NCBI GenBank assembly: GCA_016271365.2
Contig: CM057456.1
Coordinates: 612,565,501-612,629,500 of the forward strand
Direction of reading: 5' to 3'
Length of the DNA: 64,000 nucleotides
DNA from: Neoceratodus forsteri
Taxonomy: Eukaryota > Chordata > Ceratodontiformes > Ceratodontidae
This document shows, piece after piece, positions 39,401 to 49,139 of the stretch. The notes below the pieces were generated by a model. It saw only the letters and a program-made list of their open reading frames with translations. It ran no database searches and was not told the origin of the DNA. Position 1 is the first letter of the stretch, and the number at the start of each line of letters is the position of its first letter. Made by a program: the position numbers and the translations under genes.

Positions 39401-41591
39401 AAAGGAGTCATGCTGTGGCGGCAGATGGGCCCGTTGGCTGGGTCGGCCTAGGGGTGCGCTGACCGCGGCTAGCGGGCTGTTTACCCTGGGTTCTGCGGAA
39501 ACCAGAGCCCCTCTGTTGTGTAGCAGGAGCGGGGCTGTTGCCTCTGTGTCCGCCCACGAAAACTGCTTTGGTTCCTACGAAAGGAGCCAAGCCTAGGTCG
39601 GTACATGGCCTGGACCGACCTCACCGCCTTCCCGGCCTCTTGGAGTTTGGTAATAATCTTCTCCGAAGGATTACCAAATAAAACATCTCCCTCAAAAGGG
39701 GCGTCCATAATGTTCTTCTGGACGTCCGGGGTGAAGCCGGAGACACGAGGCCAGGAGTGTCTCCTGAGGCAAATGCCGGAAGCTGCTGCTCGGGCCGATG
39801 AGTCCGCTGGAATCGTGACGCTGCTCTAAGCACTTGGTCCCTACGCCTGAACCTGCGGCGGGAGGAGCTGGAGCACTTCCTCCTTCTGCTCACCTTCGGT
39901 AGTTTCTCAGCTACCTCCAGACCCTGTTCCCTACAGAGCGCTCTGAAACTGAACCATGTGGGTCAAGTAATTTAGGATCTGATGGCGAGGTAGCGGAAGA
40001 TACGTGCGCCTGCCCAGAGAGTCCAATTGCTTGGATTCTGGATCCGATGGCAGTGTGCTCAAATGCTGCGGCCTCTGTGACCGGTCATGTGAGGCTGTTA
40101 TGACCAGAGAATCGGCCCGAGGTTGCTGCGTCAGATACTGGTCCTCCTTAGGAGCCTTGTATAGATGGTCAGCTTTCTTCGGCACCGCCGGGAGCGAATG
40201 TGGACGCTTCCACGCGGCCTTGGTGACGCTCCACAAAGTGTCCACCAAGGGTGGCACCACCACAGGCTTGGGGTCCTTTTGCCAAGATACTTGGCAAGGC
40301 GTGAATCTTCGGGTCTAACTCTTCCGCATCCCACCCATATTCTCCTGGATATGGCGCATGATATCCATGAACGAGGGGTCATCCGGAGGAGACCGTGGCG
40401 TCTCACGTGGGTCCAGAGAAGGGATGGAAATTGGAGATGGGGATCTAGAGGTGGAGTAAACTGATCCCGTGTCCTCCGTCGACGGCGAACGTCAGTGTCC
40501 CTGGATCTCTTGGGGCTGGGTGATCCAGAAGAAGATCTCGACGGAGGTCTCCTCTTTTCTGATCGACCCCTGGGAGGAGATCTGGACTCCCTGGGGAGGG
40601 TTGAACGGCCAACCGACCCCGCAGGCGTAGGGAGGGCCGGAGGAGGAAGAGCAGTGGGCACCACATCCCTCTTGATGGTGTCCCACCAGTAGGTGAAGAG
40701 ATCCTTCACTTCCGCTAAAGACAATCCCGACGACGGCCCAGGCGCCGGAGGGCAGTCATCGGGTCCCGGCGATTGCTCCACAGGGACCTCGGGCGGCGGC
40801 GAGGGAGCCCTCGGAAACTGCACGAGGCCGGGGTCGCCCGTCTGGTCCTCGGGCTGCGTCAGATCTTCCTCAGTCAGCGACTCCTGCCCGACGACGGTCG
40901 GAGGCACAGGAGTCCTCTTCTCAGGCGTGGCGGACGTCAGTTGGGTGGGAAGGCTTGGCCGACGACGGTCTCACGGCCGACGACGGCTCCGAGGAGGGAT
41001 GACGGACGGTCGACGCAGGTCGAGCCGGCGTCGGGTCTACCGGCCTCTTCAGAGGGGTAAGTTCCAAAGTTTTGCGGGGTGGAACGGAAGAGGACCGGAC
41101 GTCGGGTGCCGACGGGCGAGAACCCGACTTATGGTGGTGGTGGTGACGCTCCCCGGACTTCGCCGAGGCCTTGGGGGCGGAGGACGACGACGGCCTGGCG
41201 GGAGGGACCTGAGAAGAGCGAGAAACGGGGACCGCAGCCGGGGAGAGAAGAGGCCCTGGATGGAGACCGGCTCAGACTTCACCGGAGCTGTGGGACTCGA
41301 GGCCCTTCGCGGAGACCTGGAAGGGTCCTTCTCTCTCTTCTTTTCAGCATGTTTGTGGATTTCAAGATTCGCCTTAGAGGACATGGCTCTCAACTTTTCT
41401 TCTAGCAGGAACGCCTGAAGAGCCTTCTGGCGCCGGATCCTTGTGCGGCTATTAAACCCCTGGCAGAGGGAACAGGCCCGGGTATCGTGCTTAGGGCCCA
41501 GGCACCGGACGCAGGCCGTGTGGGGGTCCTTAAAGGGGATCTGCTTCCCGCAAGCACACTTCGATGTATGCCCGGAGGTAGGAGAGGACAT
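39401..41591 (-). pseudogene. E8 gag
   Basis: Starts near 41591 with a clean two-part Cys/His region: SKCACGKQIPFKDPHTACVRCLGPKHDTRACSLCQGF (41470-41575), then RRQKALQAFLLEEKLRAM. Next a basic, proline- and arginine-rich centre (40450-41100), GLSLAEVKDLFTYWWDTIKRD (40680-40750), RVRPEDSRLAKYLGK, KADHLYKAPKEDQYLTQQPRADSLVITASHD (40070-40160), and C-terminal MDAPFEGDVLFGNPSEKIITKLQEAGKAVR (39620-39708). Two large open frames (180 and 258 residues) remain. Best gamma gag in the window. Confidence 0.86.
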
Positions 41592-41820
41592 CAGCGAAAA
41601 ATTCTTCGAAGTAGGAGGAAATTCCCATAGGAAAACTCTGCAACCAGGCGTCGAGCGCTAGACTAAGACCAGAGGGTCGAGGCATGCAAGTCGACGGCGG
41701 GACCGGCGTCGGTCCCCGCTGAAGATAGCTAGCTTGAATTTTTCCGTGAGGTCCTGGCGCCTGCCGGCTTCAGTCCTAATGGTGTTACCTGCTGCAAAAG
41801 CTGTATCTCGAAGTAAGATC
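41592..41820. repeat. E8 leader and right terminal repeat
   Basis: 41715-41820 complements the E7 left ITR: TAGCTAGCTTGAATTTTTCC, TCCTGGCGCC and TAATGGTGTTACCTGCTGC. The last shared bases are GAAGTAAGAT. From 41821 the sequence changes to alpha-like AGAACCGATAAAC. Confidence 0.83.
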
Positions 41821-42175
41821 TGTGAGAACCGATAAACAGTTTAAATTTAAAACTAATGAGGTGTAAAACACTAAAGAACAATGGCACTAGGCAGTAATGA
41901 AAAATAAAACAAAAATACTTAAGTTTGTTTTGCTCTACACACTACAGGAATCTATCTTGATTGAGAGAGCTCTCCAGGGCATCTGAACTTTGCAGCAGAG
42001 AAAAAATCTGAGGGAGAATGTAGGCAGTTGACTCTGGGCAGTTTGAAAATAGATGCATGACCTAAACATTTCATGATTAGCATAGCATTCCATTCTCTCT
42101 GGGGCAGTGCTGCCTTAAGGGAGCACTGCAAGAGTAATATTATTAGTGGATTCCTGGGGTTAGAATGAGGGATTC
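41821..42175. other. Possible right end (leader and ITR) of E5, degenerate
   Basis: AGAACCGATAA at 41826 resembles the alpha leader motif. From about 41990 there are weak matches in order to an alpha right ITR: CAGAGAAAAAATCTG, GGCAGTTTGAAAATAGA, CCATTCTCTCTGGGGCAGTG and CACTGCAAGAGTAATATTA. This would place the end of E5 near 42175. The match is weak and patchy. Host DNA is the alternative. Confidence 0.35.
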
Positions 42176-42271
42176 TTGAGGTCTGAATAATCTGTTCACC
42201 TACTAGCTACTTACAGAGTACATCAAAAAGTGTAAGATTCCAAATCAACTGTTTAAGTGGAGCAGTGCAAA
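42176..42271. other. Short unassigned stretch left of E11
   Basis: About 95 bases with no coding frame and no match to the DIRS families that I can see. Taken as host flank of E11. Its partner on the other side of E11 starts CCTGTGTTCCCC at 47917. Confidence 0.5.
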
Positions 42272-42324
42272 GAAAAAATTACTCACCTTAGTAATGTTGT
42301 TTCTTCTAATGGAGTCTTGCTATA

Positions 42325-42470
42325 TTGTAGACATTAGTAGTTTGATCCAGCTCTAGAACTGCCCCGGAGTGAAATGGTCAAAACCATTCCAAAACAGAAT
42401 TTTGGCACGAGAGCAGCTCTATCTGTGTCATTTCAAACTTGAACTGTCAGATCTTTACGAGCCAAACTCA
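42325..42470. repeat. E11 left terminal repeat
   Basis: Pairs with about 47735-47895. TAGACATTAGTAGTTTGATC, AGCTCTAGAACTGCCCCGG and TCAAACTTGAACTGTCAGAT are shared. Confidence 0.9.
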
Positions 42471-42622
42471 CTAAGGTCTGTGTGGAAGCTGTAACCTACA
42501 CTAGCCAAATGGCTACCTAAATAATAACAACCATTGATGGTCCCAACACCCAAGACTCAAGTCAGGGGACCAGAAATACTAACACCATTCTAATAATATG
42601 AAAATGGAACATAAGTATAATA

Positions 42623-42652
42623 AAACACACACACGCGTACACATACACACCC
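42623..42652. repeat. Imperfect (CA)n simple repeat
   Basis: AACACACACACGCGTACACA and ACACACC, within the E11 segment between left ITR and ICR. Short and interrupted. Confidence 0.75.
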
Positions 42653-42759
42653 CCAAAGTCCCAAAGGGGACAAAATGCTAACAGGACATAAGTAGTGCCC
42701 ACACTAAGTTGCCCGCACCCACCAAGTAGAGGTTCTGAGAGGGGCAGGTTGGGGAGGTT

Positions 42760-42860
42760 CAAATATAGCAAGACTCCATTAGAAGAAACAACATTACTAA
42801 GGCGAGTAATTTTCCTTCAAACAACATGAAGTCTTGCTATATTATAGACATTAGCAGAAT
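42760..42860. repeat. E11 internal complementary region
   Basis: ATAGCAAGACTCCATTAGAA through GCGAGTAATTTTC mirrors the left end. CTTCAAACAACATGAAGTCT through GACATTAGCAG mirrors the right end. Confidence 0.92.
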
Positions 42861-42894
42861 ACACAGCAGTACCTCCATGGAGGAGGGGCAGAAC

Positions 42895-43960
42895 CTACTT
42901 AGGGAATAGGCTCTGAAGAACAGCTGTGCCAAACCGAGTATCTCTCCTGGCCTGGACATCCAGGGAGTAATGCTTGGTAAAAGTGTGCACCGTTTTCCAA
43001 GTAGCAGCCTGGCAAATCTCTAATAAAGGGATATCTCTGGCAGCAGCTAGAGACGCAGCTGTACCCCTGGTAGAATGAGCCCTCAAACCAGGGGGCTCTG
43101 CCCACTTTCTGATAAATTGGATACAAGAGACAATCCACCTGGCAATTGATCTCTTAGTGGCAGGTTTGCCTTTCCCAACTTCACCATAGGTAAGGAAAAG
43201 TTGGAGGGATTCGAACCTGTGACCTTTGGTACGCTCTATATAATAAGTAAGAGCTCTCTTAACATCCAGGCTGTGCAACCACCTCTCACCCGAAGAGGAG
43301 TGATCAGTGAAAAATACTGGAAGGGAGATAGATGGATTAAGACGGAAATCTGAAACCACCTTAGGCAAAAACTTCCTATTAGTCCTAAGGATTACCTTAT
43401 CCCTGTGGAAAGAAATAAAGTCAGTCTCCACTGACAAGGCTTGCAATTCACTTATGTGTCTGGCAGAAGTGATAGCCACTAGAAAAACAGTTTTCCAAGT
43501 TAGGAACTTAAGCTCTGCAGAAGACAGAGGTTCAAAAGGGGGTTGCATTAACTGGGCAATGCAAACATTAAGGTCCCAAGCAGGGGCCGGTTCCCGAAAG
43601 GGAGGATTAGTATGGAGTAATCCCTTAAAAAACTTGGAAAACACAGGATGAGAGGAAAGAGGGGATGACTTTCCTGCTGACACAAAAGCAGACAGCTGCC
43701 AAATGAACTCTCAGGGTAGCTGGTCTGAGACCCAAGGAATTAAGATGTACCATGTAATCTAACAAAATGGGCAATTCAGCAGATTCTGGGGAAATATTTT
43801 TCCCAGCACACCAAATGGAAAACCTTTTCCATTTAGAACTATAAGTGGCCCTAGTGGAAGGCTTTCTGGAAGCCTTTAGGATCTCAAGATCACCCTGAGA
43901 GAGGTGTAAATCAGCAAACTCTAACTCCTCAAGAGCCAGGCCTTGAGGTAGAGGGATTTG
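42895..43960 (-). pseudogene. E11 tyrosine recombinase
   Basis: A 262-residue open frame (42895-43683) covers the catalytic domain: VFLVAITSARHISELQAL (the first catalytic Arg pair reads RH rather than RR), FHRDKVILRTNRKFLPKVVSD, KRALTYYIERTKGHRF, GLRAHSTRGTAASLAA (HxxR) and HTFTKHYSLDVQARRD (Tyr). The core-binding half (KASRKPSTRATYSSKWKRFSIWCAGKN, 43750-43960) is in a second frame, joined through a short deletion near 43690. Nearly complete. A one-base shift separates it from activity. Confidence 0.9.
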
Positions 43961-44770
43961 AGGTCTGGATACCAAACCCTTCCCTGGGCACAAGTCAACA
44001 GATTGTGATTCCTGGGGAGGCACAGGGGAAGATGGACTGTCAGAGACAGAAGGAGTGGGTACCAGGGCTGCCTGGCCCAATCCGGGCAATCAGAATCACC
44101 CTGCAAGGCTGAGATCTGATTTTGACTAGTACTTTGAATAGGAGAGGAAAGGGGGGGAAAGCATAGAGAAACTTCCCCTCCCAATCCAGAAGGGCATCCA
44201 GGGGAACTGAGCCCAGCACTGGAGGCCTGCAACAGAACAGAGGAAATTTGTGATTGTCTGGGGCTGCAAAAAGATCTATCTGAGGGATGCCCCACCTGGC
44301 AAAAACTATCCCCAGCACTTGAGGATCCAGGGACCATTCGTGATGGCTCCGGAAATCCTGCTGAGGGCATCCGCTGGACATTGTCCTTCCTGGAAGATGA
44401 ACTGCTATGAGGGAAGTGTTCAGGAATAGGCCAGAGACCACAACTTCATTGCCTCGGTGCACAAGGCCGAAGACCGAGTGCCCCCGTTTGTTGATGTACC
44501 ACATTGTTGTGGTGTTGTCTGTTCTGACTTGTATCACCTTGTCGTGGACAGATGCAGAAAAAGCTTGAAGAGCTAAAAAGACAGCTCTGAGTTCCAGCAA
44601 ATTGATGTGGAGCAGAGATTCCTGGGGGACCAGACTCCCTGAGTGGAAAGGTCGCCCATGTGGGCTCCCCAACCCAGAAGGGAAGCATCTGTAGTGAGAG
44701 TCAAGTCGTGAGAAGGGGAAATGAAGGGGAACCCCGCTCTTAAATTGCTCTGATCCTGCCACCACTGGAG
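43950..44770 (-). pseudogene. E11 RNase H and MT-related domain
   Basis: RNase H: LTTDASLLGWGAHMGDLSTQGVW (44640-44710), LLHINLLELRAVFLALQAFSASV, VIQVRTDNTTTMWYINK. The closing LADALSRI appears as SGCPQQDF in a shifted frame. MT-related: FARWGIPQIDLFAAPDNHKFPLFCC, DWEGKFLYAFPPFPLLFKVLVKIRSQ, VILIA and, shifted, APDWARQPWYPLLL (44040-44290). In the phage DAM family the loop here is a NPPY/DPPY motif. These elements keep FPPF instead. Confidence 0.87.
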
Positions 44771-45760
44771 AGCTAGGATCAAGGTTCAGTCACTGGGACC
44801 AACTTGGAAGGGGTCTCTTCTCTGAGACCAAAAGGTTCTCAAGTGAAACTGAATGTCTCTCATCTGAAATCTGGCTCCCTGCACAACAGCTGTGGATGCA
44901 GCCATGTGCCCAGGAGCTGCAGAGAGTATCTTGCTGGTCGAGAGACCTGCAGAGTGAAGGAAGAGGCCAGAGCCACTAAATTCCTTACCCTTTCTGGGGG
45001 AAGAAAGGCTCTGGCTAGCTTTGTGTCCAATTCTGCCCCTATAAAGGTGAGTACCTGGACTGGTTCCAGAACCGACTTTGGTAGGTTTAGCAGAAAACCC
45101 AGGGAGGTGAGAAGCTGCTGGGTGACCTGCAGGTGAGATTTTACCTGTTCTGGGGACTGGCCTACAATGAGCCAGTTGTCTAGATAGGGAAAAACAGCAA
45201 TCCTCTGCCTCCTTAAGTGGGTCACTGCCACTGCTAGACACTTTGTGAATACCCTTGGAGCAGAGGTAAGGCCGAAGGGCATTGCTCTGAACTGGTAATG
45301 ACCTGAGGGCAGTTCGAATCTGAGGTACTTTCGATGGGATCTTCTGATTAGGACATGGAAATAGGCATCCTTGAGGTCCAGGAGGCTAGCCAGTCCCCTG
45401 GCCTTAGGGAAGTAAAATCATTGCCAGAGTTACCATTTTGAACTTTGGTTTCAAAAGATGCTTGTTCAGATATCTGAGATCTAAAATGGGCCCATTCTCC
45501 TGTCTTTTTGGGTAAGGAAGTATCTGAATACAGACCCCTGCCCTGATGCAGGAGGAACCCTTTCTACTGCTCAGAGAGCGAACAGGATGAGACCTCTGTT
45601 TCCAGAGCGAGGTCTCTGAAGCACTTGCAGGTAGAAAAGTCTGCTTCTCAACTTGGGAAACTTTGAAGCCGAGAACCAGACCCTGGCTTACTACTTCCAG
45701 AACCCACTTGTCTGAGGTTAAAGAAGCCCAATTCTGACTGAAGTAAGCCAGCCTGCCCCC
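44771..45760 (-). pseudogene. E11 reverse transcriptase
   Basis: Fingers: LDLRYLNKHLLKPKFKMVTLAMILLP (45400-45490), then a break. Palm: MPFGLTSAPRVFTKCLAVAVTHLRRQ and VFPYLDNWLIVGQSPEQV (45150-45280). The second aspartate of YLDD is an asparagine codon (AAC, about 45177), which would abolish catalysis. Thumb: LLTSLGFLLNLPKSVLEPVQVLTFIGAELDTK. Sequence upstream, LLGTWLHPQLL, is shifted. The E9, E10 and E6 copies keep YLDD. Confidence 0.87.
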
Positions 45761-45794
45761 CACTGGTACAGGAGAATCGGCCCTGGGCACCCCA

Positions 45795-47370
45795 TCAGGG
45801 TGCCTGTTTCGCAGGAGCTTTAGGCTGGGGGGTGGGAGCAGGTCTGCCCACCCCTCGTCTGCCCTTGCCTCTGAAGAAGCCCCTCTGAGCATAGGCAGGA
45901 GGAGGCCTGAGTCTGGTAGAAAGGCCTGTGAAAAGGCCTACCCCTACCCCTGGGGGCATGCCTTTGAGGAGTGGCTTGCCGCTCCTTAGCCTGAGCACTC
46001 TTGTAAGTAGTCCTATATTCATCCATCATCTTCATGTAGTTCTCTGTCTGCTCTCCAAACAGAGAATTTCCCACCACAGGAAAATCCATAGCCTTAGTCT
46101 GGTATCCTGTGACAAACTAGTACACCTGAGCCAGGCCAACCCCACAGCTACAGATGTGGCCATGACCCTGGAGAAACATCATTAACATTCACAGCAGCAT
46201 GAAAACTGAACCTTAGAGGCTTCAATGCCATCAGCAACCACCTGTTCTAGTTCACTAGCCAGCTGGCCATGGGCCTGCTTGGCCAACTGCATAACAGTAT
46301 CCCATCTAGATTTCTGATACCTAGCTACATAAGCCATATAATTTGCTTGCCTGAGTCCCAGAGGCTGCCATATACTGTTTTTGCCATGGCATCAATCTTC
46401 CTGGAATCCTTGTCGGGAGGATGTGAAGCAGAGAATATTAACTTATCACAGGCAGCAGCCTGAACTACTAACATGACTGCATTGCTGAGAAAGGAATTCT
46501 GTATCAGGGCCTTACAATGTATACCTTCTGTCCATCTTTTTATCTACAGGAGGCAGAGAATTAGGAGCTTTTAAAATTTTAATTGTTTGTTTCCTAAAAG
46601 ACTTATGTAAAGGAATAGACAATCTCCTAGACTCTGGAATATCCATAATTTCTACAAAAATCAGGCTCCTCTTGCTCATCCACAGCCTCTTCTAAAGGAA
46701 GCTGGAGGGTTTCAGCAACTTTTTTTATAAAACAAAAAATGAGATGGGGACTCAGACAGCATGGGGAGATTCTAAGGTCTGTCTGAGGAGATGTCCGGTT
46801 CAATGGGCACACCCAGACCTTCCCAGCCACATTCATACTGTTCATAATCCTCCTTCCCTCCTCTGGTTCATAAAATTCCCTCAATATCATAATCCTGAAC
46901 CACTGGGACCGGATGAACGACCTTTTACCAGATAGTGGTGGTTGAGACGGACCCTGAGACAATGACTGGACAATTTGTATGGCTTTTGCTATCTCTGCAG
47001 CAGTTGGAGAAGGAATTTTGGACTCCAGACCTGCTGATTTTCTTGTTTTCTTTACTGGAATTGGTTCCTCAGAACCAGCTTTTCTTTGCCGAGAAGTCTG
47101 GCCCTGGTCAGAGGCACTCCCTCTAGTTCGGTTGGCACGAGCCGGGCTAACCATCCCGGGTCAGCGGACTTTTAACTCTCGTTCCCAGGCCTGCCCAATC
47201 TTTTTCCAGGGTGGCTGCAGGAAATTCTTATACCTGGCAGTCTGACTGGAGTGGTCAAACCCCAGACAATAAACACATGTGGTGTGTGGGTCAGCCTTGG
47301 CAAAGACTTCCCCACAAACATCACAGTGTTGAAACCCAATGGGCGGTTTTCTTTTGGGTTTCTCAGACAT
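45795..47370 (-). pseudogene. E11 gag
   Basis: Start MSEKPKRKPPIGFQHC at 47368-47370. Cys/His region CDVCGEVFAKADPHTTCVYCLGFDH, with the last CxxC blurred by a deletion. KRKAGSEEPIPVKKTRKSAGLESK (47030-47090), KVAETLQLPLEEAVDEQEEPDF (46640-46720), SKQYMAAS-like codons at 46370, and MDFPVVGNSLFGEQTENYMKMMDEYRTTYKSAQAKERQ (45960-46089). The last frame continues to 45820 while RT begins in another frame by 45892, so gag and pol overlap here. Confidence 0.86.
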
Positions 47371-47734
47371 AATGCCAGCCTAACTAAAAACTTGCCTTTT
47401 AACGGCAGTGCCAGGCAAGAACACCCTTATCGGTTCTAACCGTGTCACGGGTATTGGAAAAAAGCGAATAAATCCGTTTTTAGAACCGATAAGAACGGGA
47501 ACCGCACTCTAAAATAGTAACTTTTACTTTTAAATGAGTTTTAAACCCACTGATCGGTTCAAAACCGAACCGATAACTACAAGTTCCACACAGACAAAAC
47601 CTTCATTTACTTACGGTTACCACAGATAGAGCTTGAACGAGCGGTTTCGGTTAAAATAAAACTATTCTCGGTTAAATCCAGCAAGAAAACACTTTTAAAC
47701 GAGAAATGAACCGAAGCAGAAGGAGAAATCTCCG
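47371..47734 (-). promoter_or_regulatory. E11 leader with AACCG/CGGTT cluster
   Basis: CTTATCGGTTCTAACCGTG, TTTTAGAACCGATAAGAACG, GGAACCGC, GATCGGTTCAAAACCGAACC, CGGTTTCGGTT and TCTCGGTT recur in the order seen in E3, E9 and E10. Confidence 0.5.
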
Positions 47735-47916
47735 GAGCGACTGTTCACTGAGGCGGAGTAAAGAATCTGACAGTTCAAGTTTGAAATGACAGATAGAGCT
47801 GCTCTCGTGCCAAAATTCTATTTTGGAATGGTTTTGACCATTTCACTCCGGGGCAGTTCTAGAGCTGGATCAAACTGCTAATGTCTATAATATAGCAAGA
47901 CTTCATGTTGTTTGAA
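47735..47916. repeat. E11 right terminal repeat
   Basis: Complement of 42325-42470, with outer CAAGACTTCATGTTGTTTGAA end mirrored in the ICR. Confidence 0.9.
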
Positions 47917-48868
47917 CCTGTGTTCCCCTCCCTACCAGAAAGAATGATGCACAAAACCTTCTTACGTGAAGTTCTTTAATAAATTAATGTCATTCAAAAT
48001 ACAGTGCCAGAGGAACATGATGCAGCTGAACATGCTAGTAGGGTTTGTCATGAAGCACCTGTGCTCATGTTAGGTTGGCAGCATCCCGCTACTGCTAGTG
48101 GTTCCTGGGATTAATGCCAGAGCAGTACTAGGCATCTGCTCTCCTGCACACAGCGTGCAGCCGATTCCTGAACAGTTTACTCAACGAAAAAAACTTGATA
48201 AAAAAAAAAACCTGATAACTAAGGGATATCTATACACAATCACACTACAGTAATGCTTGTTATTAAATTAACAAAAATTAAAAATAAAGACCTGGTTATT
48301 CCACACTAAAACATTTGTTTTACAAATGCAAAAAAATATATATCAGCAGCAGGAAGTAAAATGCATGAGCCCATGTTACTGTAATACAGAATGTGGAGAC
48401 ATTTACTGATTAAACCTCCACACAGACCCGCACTATGAAAGGCTGGCAATTCCTATTGCAAGCCCAGCAACTTTTAGTCTGCACCTGGTAAACCACCAGC
48501 TGCCTGGAAGACCTGTAATGTAAATAGACAGGTTACAGGTACGTTAGTGAAATCAGAATACATGCATCTTATAGCACAAGACGTTTGACTGAACCTGCAG
48601 TCATACTTTTTTGTCCAGCATGTTACCATAACATGAAGACCCACCCTTCCTACACCAGGAGGATCCGTGGGATTTGGTATTTAACTGCATGATTATACTA
48701 AAAGGGATATTAATGTTAAGTGCAGTTGTATCAGTTAATTCGGTCACACTAAAACCGGCACTTACTGTAAGAATAACAATTTGATATCTAGTAGTAGTTT
48801 ACAAAATAACTAAGCTTTTTTCTTAAATTACACTATCTTGGATGTTTGACATGCCAGTCTAAAATAAG
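47917..48868. other. Host-like noncoding sequence between E11 and E12
   Basis: AT-rich, with no frame over 60 codons and no DIRS similarity. It lies downstream of KBTBD2 and, with E12 removed, would join the 361 bases after its stop codon. It could therefore be distal 3' UTR or intergenic DNA. AATAAA occurs on the plus strand at about 47979 and 48281, which is the wrong strand for KBTBD2. Poly-A-rich bits at 48186-48210 are short. Nothing else seen. Confidence 0.6.
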
Positions 48869-48889
48869 TTCTAGGGGCGTGGACACAGT

Positions 48890-49010
48890 TCACTACCCAC
48901 ACTCTGGCAGTTCCACTGGAACAGGATTTCCGTCCAACATCTTAAGCTAAGCTCCTCCCACCACCAGTGCAGTATATTCCCCCAACTCCACCCTGTGATG
49001 TCACATCTTT
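48890..49010. repeat. E12 left terminal repeat
   Basis: Pairs imperfectly with 54345-54455 (CCACACTCTGGCAGTTCCAC, GCTCCTCCCACCACC, GTATATTCCCCC). About 80 percent identical by eye. Confidence 0.82.
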
Positions 49011-49139
49011 TGTTCCACTGAAGAACAGGTCACTGCCCTAGCAGCTCCTGCTTTGGGTATTGTGCCATTGGTGTACCTCTTTTTTCATTTTTTTCCAAGA
49101 CTGTATCCAACATCTCAACTTCTCGACTCCCCCTCCTGA

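Larger units (their letters stand above)
26703..41820 (-). mobile_element. E8: gamma DIRS element split by E9; left part deleted
   Basis: E8 consists of 26703-27460 (RNase H and RT) and 38779-41820 (rest of RT, gag, right ITR), with E9 between. Joined around E9, the target reads TATGG-GAA-CACATAGTGG, matching GTACGGAACACGAGTGG in E7 (about 23835). The YR, MT, ICR and left ITR are missing because the copy begins mid-RNase H at 26703. The right terminal repeat (41640-41820) is complete and complements the E7 left ITR. Confidence 0.87.
42272..47916 (-). mobile_element. E11: full-length alpha DIRS-1-like retrotransposon, not nested
   Basis: 5645 bp, both ends complete (GAAAAAATTACTCACC at 42272, GTTGTTTGAA at 47916), ITRs of about 165 bp, ICR at 42760-42860, and all domains in order on the minus strand. 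No other element interrupts it, so it is the reference copy for alpha. The flanks share AA next to the ends but no longer duplication, as expected for recombinase-mediated insertion. Coding frames have many small indels and the RT motif is YLDN, so it is unlikely to be active. Confidence 0.94.

Noticed and set aside
47917..48868. A small host gene or ncRNA
   Set aside because: No coding frame, no RNA motif and no promoter-like signal seen. Left as noncoding host sequence.
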